NCBI GenBank assembly: GCA_039920665.1
Contig: JBDSDH010000204.1
Span: forward strand, 1-55,209
DNA length: 55,209 bases
From: WLMZ01 sp039920665
GTDB taxonomy: Bacteria; Actinomycetota; Acidimicrobiia; Acidimicrobiales; Ilumatobacteraceae
Reading direction: 5' to 3'
Below, in pieces: positions 52,227-55,209 of the stretch. The notes beneath the pieces are model-generated. The model did not search any database. It worked only from the letters and a program-made list of their open reading frames with translations, and had not been told where the DNA came from. A program made the translations under genes and the position numbers. Positions within the stretch are counted from its first letter, which is position 1, and each line of letters starts with the position of its first letter.

Positions 52227-54515
52227 ATGAGCACCCACAGTTCTGCACCCTCCCCGGACAAAACGCCGAAGCGTTTCAAGCCGTACCAACTCGTTTTGGC
52301 GATGGGCATTTTCATGGCCATCTTCACGGTCATCTCGGGCATCATCCCGCTGATCACCGAGTGGCACGACGACAGCGAGATCACCCGGATCACGTTCTCG
52401 GGCATCCCCGGTCCACTCCAGGTTGCGTTCTACACCGTGATCCCGGCACTGCTCGTGTGGGGTGCGTTTGCGTTCGCCGATCGGGTCAAGAACTGGGAGC
52501 GCGGCGGCCCGGATCGTCGCCGGACCACGCTCAAGAACGCCAAGCGTCGGGCCCGCGACTTCCGCGCCGGTGCCTACATGCGCACCCTGTTGCGCGATTC
52601 TGCTGCCGGCCTGATGCACTCGATGATCTATTTCGGATTTCTCGTCCTGCTCGGTGTCACCACCGTGCTCGAGGTCGATCACCAACTGCCCGAGCAGCTC
52701 AAGTTCCTCCACGGCCGCACCTACATGGGCTACGCGTTCATCGGCGATCTGGCCGGAGTCGTCTTCAGCGGCGGCATCATCTGGGCCATCGTGCGCCGCT
52801 ACATCCAGCGTCCGTATCGAATCCGGATCAAGACCAAGCCCGAGCATGCACTGATCCTCGGCGTGTTCTTGACCATTGGCCTCACCGGGTTCTGGGCCGA
52901 AGGCGTGCGGATCGCCGAATCCGGGCAGCCGAGCTTCGAGAAGTGGAGCTTCGTCGGCTATCCGCTCAGCAATCTCTTCACCGGGATGTCCGCCGATTCG
53001 CTCAACACCTGGCACCAGATCGCATGGAGCGTTCACGTCCTGGCCTTCATTGCTTTCCTGGCGATCTTGCCGGTCACGATGCTGCGTCACATGTTCACCT
53101 CGCCGCTCAACATGTACCTCAAGGATAAGGAGCGGCCGAAGGGTGCGATGAAGGCGATGCCGAATCTCACCGAAACCTCACTTGAGACCTTCGGTGCGTC
53201 AGTCGTCGAAGATTTCACCTGGAAGCAACTGCTCGACACGGATGCCTGCACGATGTGCGGCCGCTGCACCAGCGTGTGCCCGGCCCACGCCACCGGTAAG
53301 CCGCTCGACCCTCGCGAGATCGTGCTCAAGGTCGGCGAAGTGATGGCCGCGACTGCCGCCCACGGTCACGTTTCGCCACCGATCGGCACGGTCAGCGAGA
53401 TCAAGATCACGTCCAACTCGGTCTTCGAGCGGATCACCGCCGAGGAAATCTGGGCCTGCACCAGTTGCAAGGCTTGCGACGAGATCTGCCCGGTCAACAT
53501 CGAGATCCTCGACAAGATCCTCGACATGCGCCGCTACCTGTCGCTGATGGAGAGCAACTTTCCCGCCGAACTCGGCAACGCCTATCGGGCGATGGAAAAC
53601 CAGGGCAACCCGTGGGGTATGGCCCAGAGCGAGCGTGGCGACTGGGCCAACGGGCTCGACGTCACGGTCGTCGATCCGGGCGAGCCGTTCACCGCCGAGT
53701 ACCTGTACTGGGTCGGCTGCGCCGGTTCGTTCGACGACAAGAACAAGAAGGTCACCCAGTCGATGGCCAAGCTGCTCAAGCGGGCCGGTATCGACGTCGC
53801 GATCCTCGGACCGTCGGAGATGTGTACCGGCGACTCCGCCCGCCGCAGCGGGAACGAGTACCTGTTCCAGATGCTGGCGATGCCGAACATCGAGATGCTC
53901 GACGGGATGGGCGTCAAGAAGATCATCACCCAGTGCCCGCACTGCTTCAACACGTTGAAGAACGAGTACCCGCAGCTCGGTGGCAACTACGAACTCGTCC
54001 ACCACACCCAACTGCTTGAGTCGCTGATCGACAGCGGCCAACTCGACGTCTCCGACGCCACCCTCGAAGAGCGGATCACATACCACGACAGCTGCTACCT
54101 CGGCCGCCACAACGACGTCTACCTCGCGCCGCGCAAAGTTGTCGCGAGCATCAAGGGGATCGAAGTCGTCGAGATGCAACGCAACGGCACCAAGGGCATG
54201 TGCTGCGGAGCCGGCGGCGCCCGGATGTGGATGGAAGAGACCATCGGCACCAAGGTCAACGACGAGCGGGCGATGGAGGCCATCTCCACCGGCGCGACCC
54301 GGGTCGCGACGGCCTGCCCGTTCTGCTACATCATGCTCGACGATGGCGTGAAGGCTGCCGGTAAGGAAGAGAACGAGGTCCGTGTGGCCGACATCTCGAT
54401 CCACCTGCTCGAGGCGCTCGAGAACGGCGAGCGGATCCGGGCTGAGCAGTTGGCCACCGCGCATCTCACCGACGAAGCAGCCGCCGGCGCCAATGTCCCC
54501 GTCGCCGGGGACTGA
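52227..54515 (+). CDS. Membrane Fe-S reductase, EtfD-like
   Basis: A 762-residue membrane iron-sulfur protein. The N-terminal 290 residues hold about five helices of the nitrate-reductase-gamma/HdrE type, which bind heme and face the quinone. Two 4Fe-4S clusters follow: CTMCGRCTSVCP near 344 and CTSCKACDEICP near 413. Two cysteine-rich CCG domains then read VGCAGSF, CPHCFNTLKNEYP, and CYLGRHND, MCCGAGGARMW, ACPFCYIML. This layout matches mycobacterial EtfD (Rv0338c type), which passes electrons from electron-transfer flavoprotein of fatty-acid oxidation to the quinone pool. No etf gene is in the window. TAGAGT lies 10 bases before the ATG. Confidence 0.87.
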   Translation: MSTHSSAPSPDKTPKRFKPYQLVLAMGIFMAIFTVISGIIPLITEWHDDSEITRITFSGIPGPLQVAFYTVIPALLVWGAFAFADRVKNWERGGPDRRRTTLKNAKRRARDFRAGAYMRTLLRDSAAGLMHSMIYFGFLVLLGVTTVLEVDHQLPEQLKFLHGRTYMGYAFIGDLAGVVFSGGIIWAIVRRYIQRPYRIRIKTKPEHALILGVFLTIGLTGFWAEGVRIAESGQPSFEKWSFVGYPLSNLFTGMSADSLNTWHQIAWSVHVLAFIAFLAILPVTMLRHMFTSPLNMYLKDKERPKGAMKAMPNLTETSLETFGASVVEDFTWKQLLDTDACTMCGRCTSVCPAHATGKPLDPREIVLKVGEVMAATAAHGHVSPPIGTVSEIKITSNSVFERITAEEIWACTSCKACDEICPVNIEILDKILDMRRYLSLMESNFPAELGNAYRAMENQGNPWGMAQSERGDWANGLDVTVVDPGEPFTAEYLYWVGCAGSFDDKNKKVTQSMAKLLKRAGIDVAILGPSEMCTGDSARRSGNEYLFQMLAMPNIEMLDGMGVKKIITQCPHCFNTLKNEYPQLGGNYELVHHTQLLESLIDSGQLDVSDATLEERITYHDSCYLGRHNDVYLAPRKVVASIKGIEVVEMQRNGTKGMCCGAGGARMWMEETIGTKVNDERAMEAISTGATRVATACPFCYIMLDDGVKAAGKEENEVRVADISIHLLEALENGERIRAEQLATAHLTDEAAAGANVPVAGD

Positions 54516-54545
54516 CGCCACACGGGTACGAGGCGCCCGACGATC

Positions 54546-54592
54546 TTTGTGTCAGCACACAGGCCAGAGTCTGGTCTGTGTGCTCACATAAA
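54546..54592. repeat. 47-base near-palindrome between convergent genes
   Basis: TTTGTGTCAGCACACAG pairs with CTGTGTGCTCACATAAA (15 of 17). The loop itself contains CCAGA/TCTGG, so one long hairpin can form. It lies between the EtfD-like and dcd stop codons and could terminate both. Its arms resemble the inverted repeat at 48971-49015. Confidence 0.7.
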
Positions 54593-54639
54593 CGTCTGGG
54601 AGCGGTCTTCCGTCGCTCCGAGCGCCCGACAGACGGCGG

Positions 54640-55209
54640 TCAGTCGCGGGCGAAATTCTCGAAGTAGCGGCTCGGGGTGGGGCCACGCTGACCTTGGTAT
54701 TTACTGCCGGTCGCACCGCTGCCGTAGGGCTTGTCAGCCGGGGTCGTCATCTTCACGAAGCTGATCTGGCCGATCTTCATACCCGGATAGATCGTGATCG
54801 GCAGGCTGGCGACGTTGCTCAGTTCGAGCGTGATGTGACCGTCGAATCCGGCGTCGATGAACCCGGCGGTGGAGTGGATCAGCAACCCGAGCCGCCCGAG
54901 CGACGATTTGCCCTCGATCCGACCGACGAGATCGTCGGGGACGACCACTCGTTCGAGGGTCGAGCCGAGTACGAACTCGCCGGGGTGGAGCATGAACACG
55001 CCGTCTTCGGCAATCGAGACCAGTTCGGTCAGATCTTCGAGGTCTTGCTTGACATCGATGATGCCGGTGGTGTGGTTGCGAAAGACTCGGAACAGGTTGT
55101 CGACCTTGACGTCGATCGACGATGGCTGGATGCAGTTGTCGTCGAGCGGTTCGATGATGATGCGCTCGGCGGCAATTGCCTCGCGCAGGGAACGGTCGGA
55201 GAGGATCAC
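54640..55209 (-). CDS. dcd: dCTP deaminase (probably dUMP-forming)
   Basis: A complete 189-residue enzyme of pyrimidine nucleotide supply. Conserved blocks are NCIQPSSIDVKVDNLFRVF, FMLHPGEFVLGSTLERV, GRIEGKSSLGRLGLLIHSTA with the catalytic Ser/Arg region, GFIDAGFDGHITLELSNVA with the catalytic Glu, and the nucleotide-binding tail KYQGQRGPTPSRYF. The HSTAGFIDAG variant and the short N-terminus resemble the bifunctional type of Mycobacterium, which makes dUMP directly. The GTG start is the last codon of the window. Confidence 0.93.
   Translation of the reverse strand: MILSDRSLREAIAAERIIIEPLDDNCIQPSSIDVKVDNLFRVFRNHTTGIIDVKQDLEDLTELVSIAEDGVFMLHPGEFVLGSTLERVVVPDDLVGRIEGKSSLGRLGLLIHSTAGFIDAGFDGHITLELSNVASLPITIYPGMKIGQISFVKMTTPADKPYGSGATGSKYQGQRGPTPSRYFENFARD

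Overview
The window is high-GC DNA from an actinobacterium. The dnaK-grpE-dnaJ-hspR order, F420-type oxidoreductase, Mycobacterium-like dCTP deaminase, SNF2+SWIM pair, EtfD-like Fe-S reductase and many starts placed 6-8 bases after a TANNNT hexamer all fit. Gene content suggests a free-living Acidimicrobiia (Ilumatobacter-like) chromosome, but the lineage is inferred from gene content only. No rRNA, tRNA, insertion sequence or CRISPR array was found.

Layout. 1-700: a small unknown gene and a strong bidirectional terminator. 731-8733: an ammonium transporter diverges from a seven-gene block in which six Mrp Na+/H+ antiporter genes (A+B fused, C, D, E, F, G) run by 4-base overlaps into a PII signal protein gene. 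8735-12173: a DUF2231 membrane protein, a response regulator/kinase pair, and the decayed remains of an ApbE/PepSY flavin locus. 12284-17687: thioesterase, small basic protein, purB-purA and hisD. 17790-21766: a second two-component system and a secreted L,D-transpeptidase. 21910-29680: clpB diverges from a DUF2786 gene, followed by an SNF2 helicase and SWIM protein. 29736-33756: the hspR-dnaJ-grpE-dnaK operon (minus strand). 33907-38185: a divergent pair, an AAA+ ATPase of the extracellular contractile injection system (eCIS) type and a DUF4157 protein with a large C-terminal region. 38265-44525: an LPXTG surface protein, a decayed gene, and a membrane-spanning Hsp70/WD40 fusion. 44639-55209: a PolA-like polymerase, 53-bp tandem repeats, an F420-type oxidoreductase, MFS transporter, M14 peptidase, gpmA, a cyclic-nucleotide-binding protein, the EtfD-like reductase and dcd.

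Themes. (1) Nitrogen sensing and sodium/proton antiport appear to be expressed together. (2) The clpB and dnaK upstream regions each carry an HspR-type dyad and a perfect TTATCCACA DnaA-box 9-mer. (3) The AAA+/DUF4157 pair looks like an eCIS accessory/effector module without structural genes in view. (4) Leaderless promoters seem common. (5) Short tandem repeats of 5, 10, 12, 15 or 53 bases cluster at gene ends. Domain calls rest on motif recognition by eye; no database search was run.
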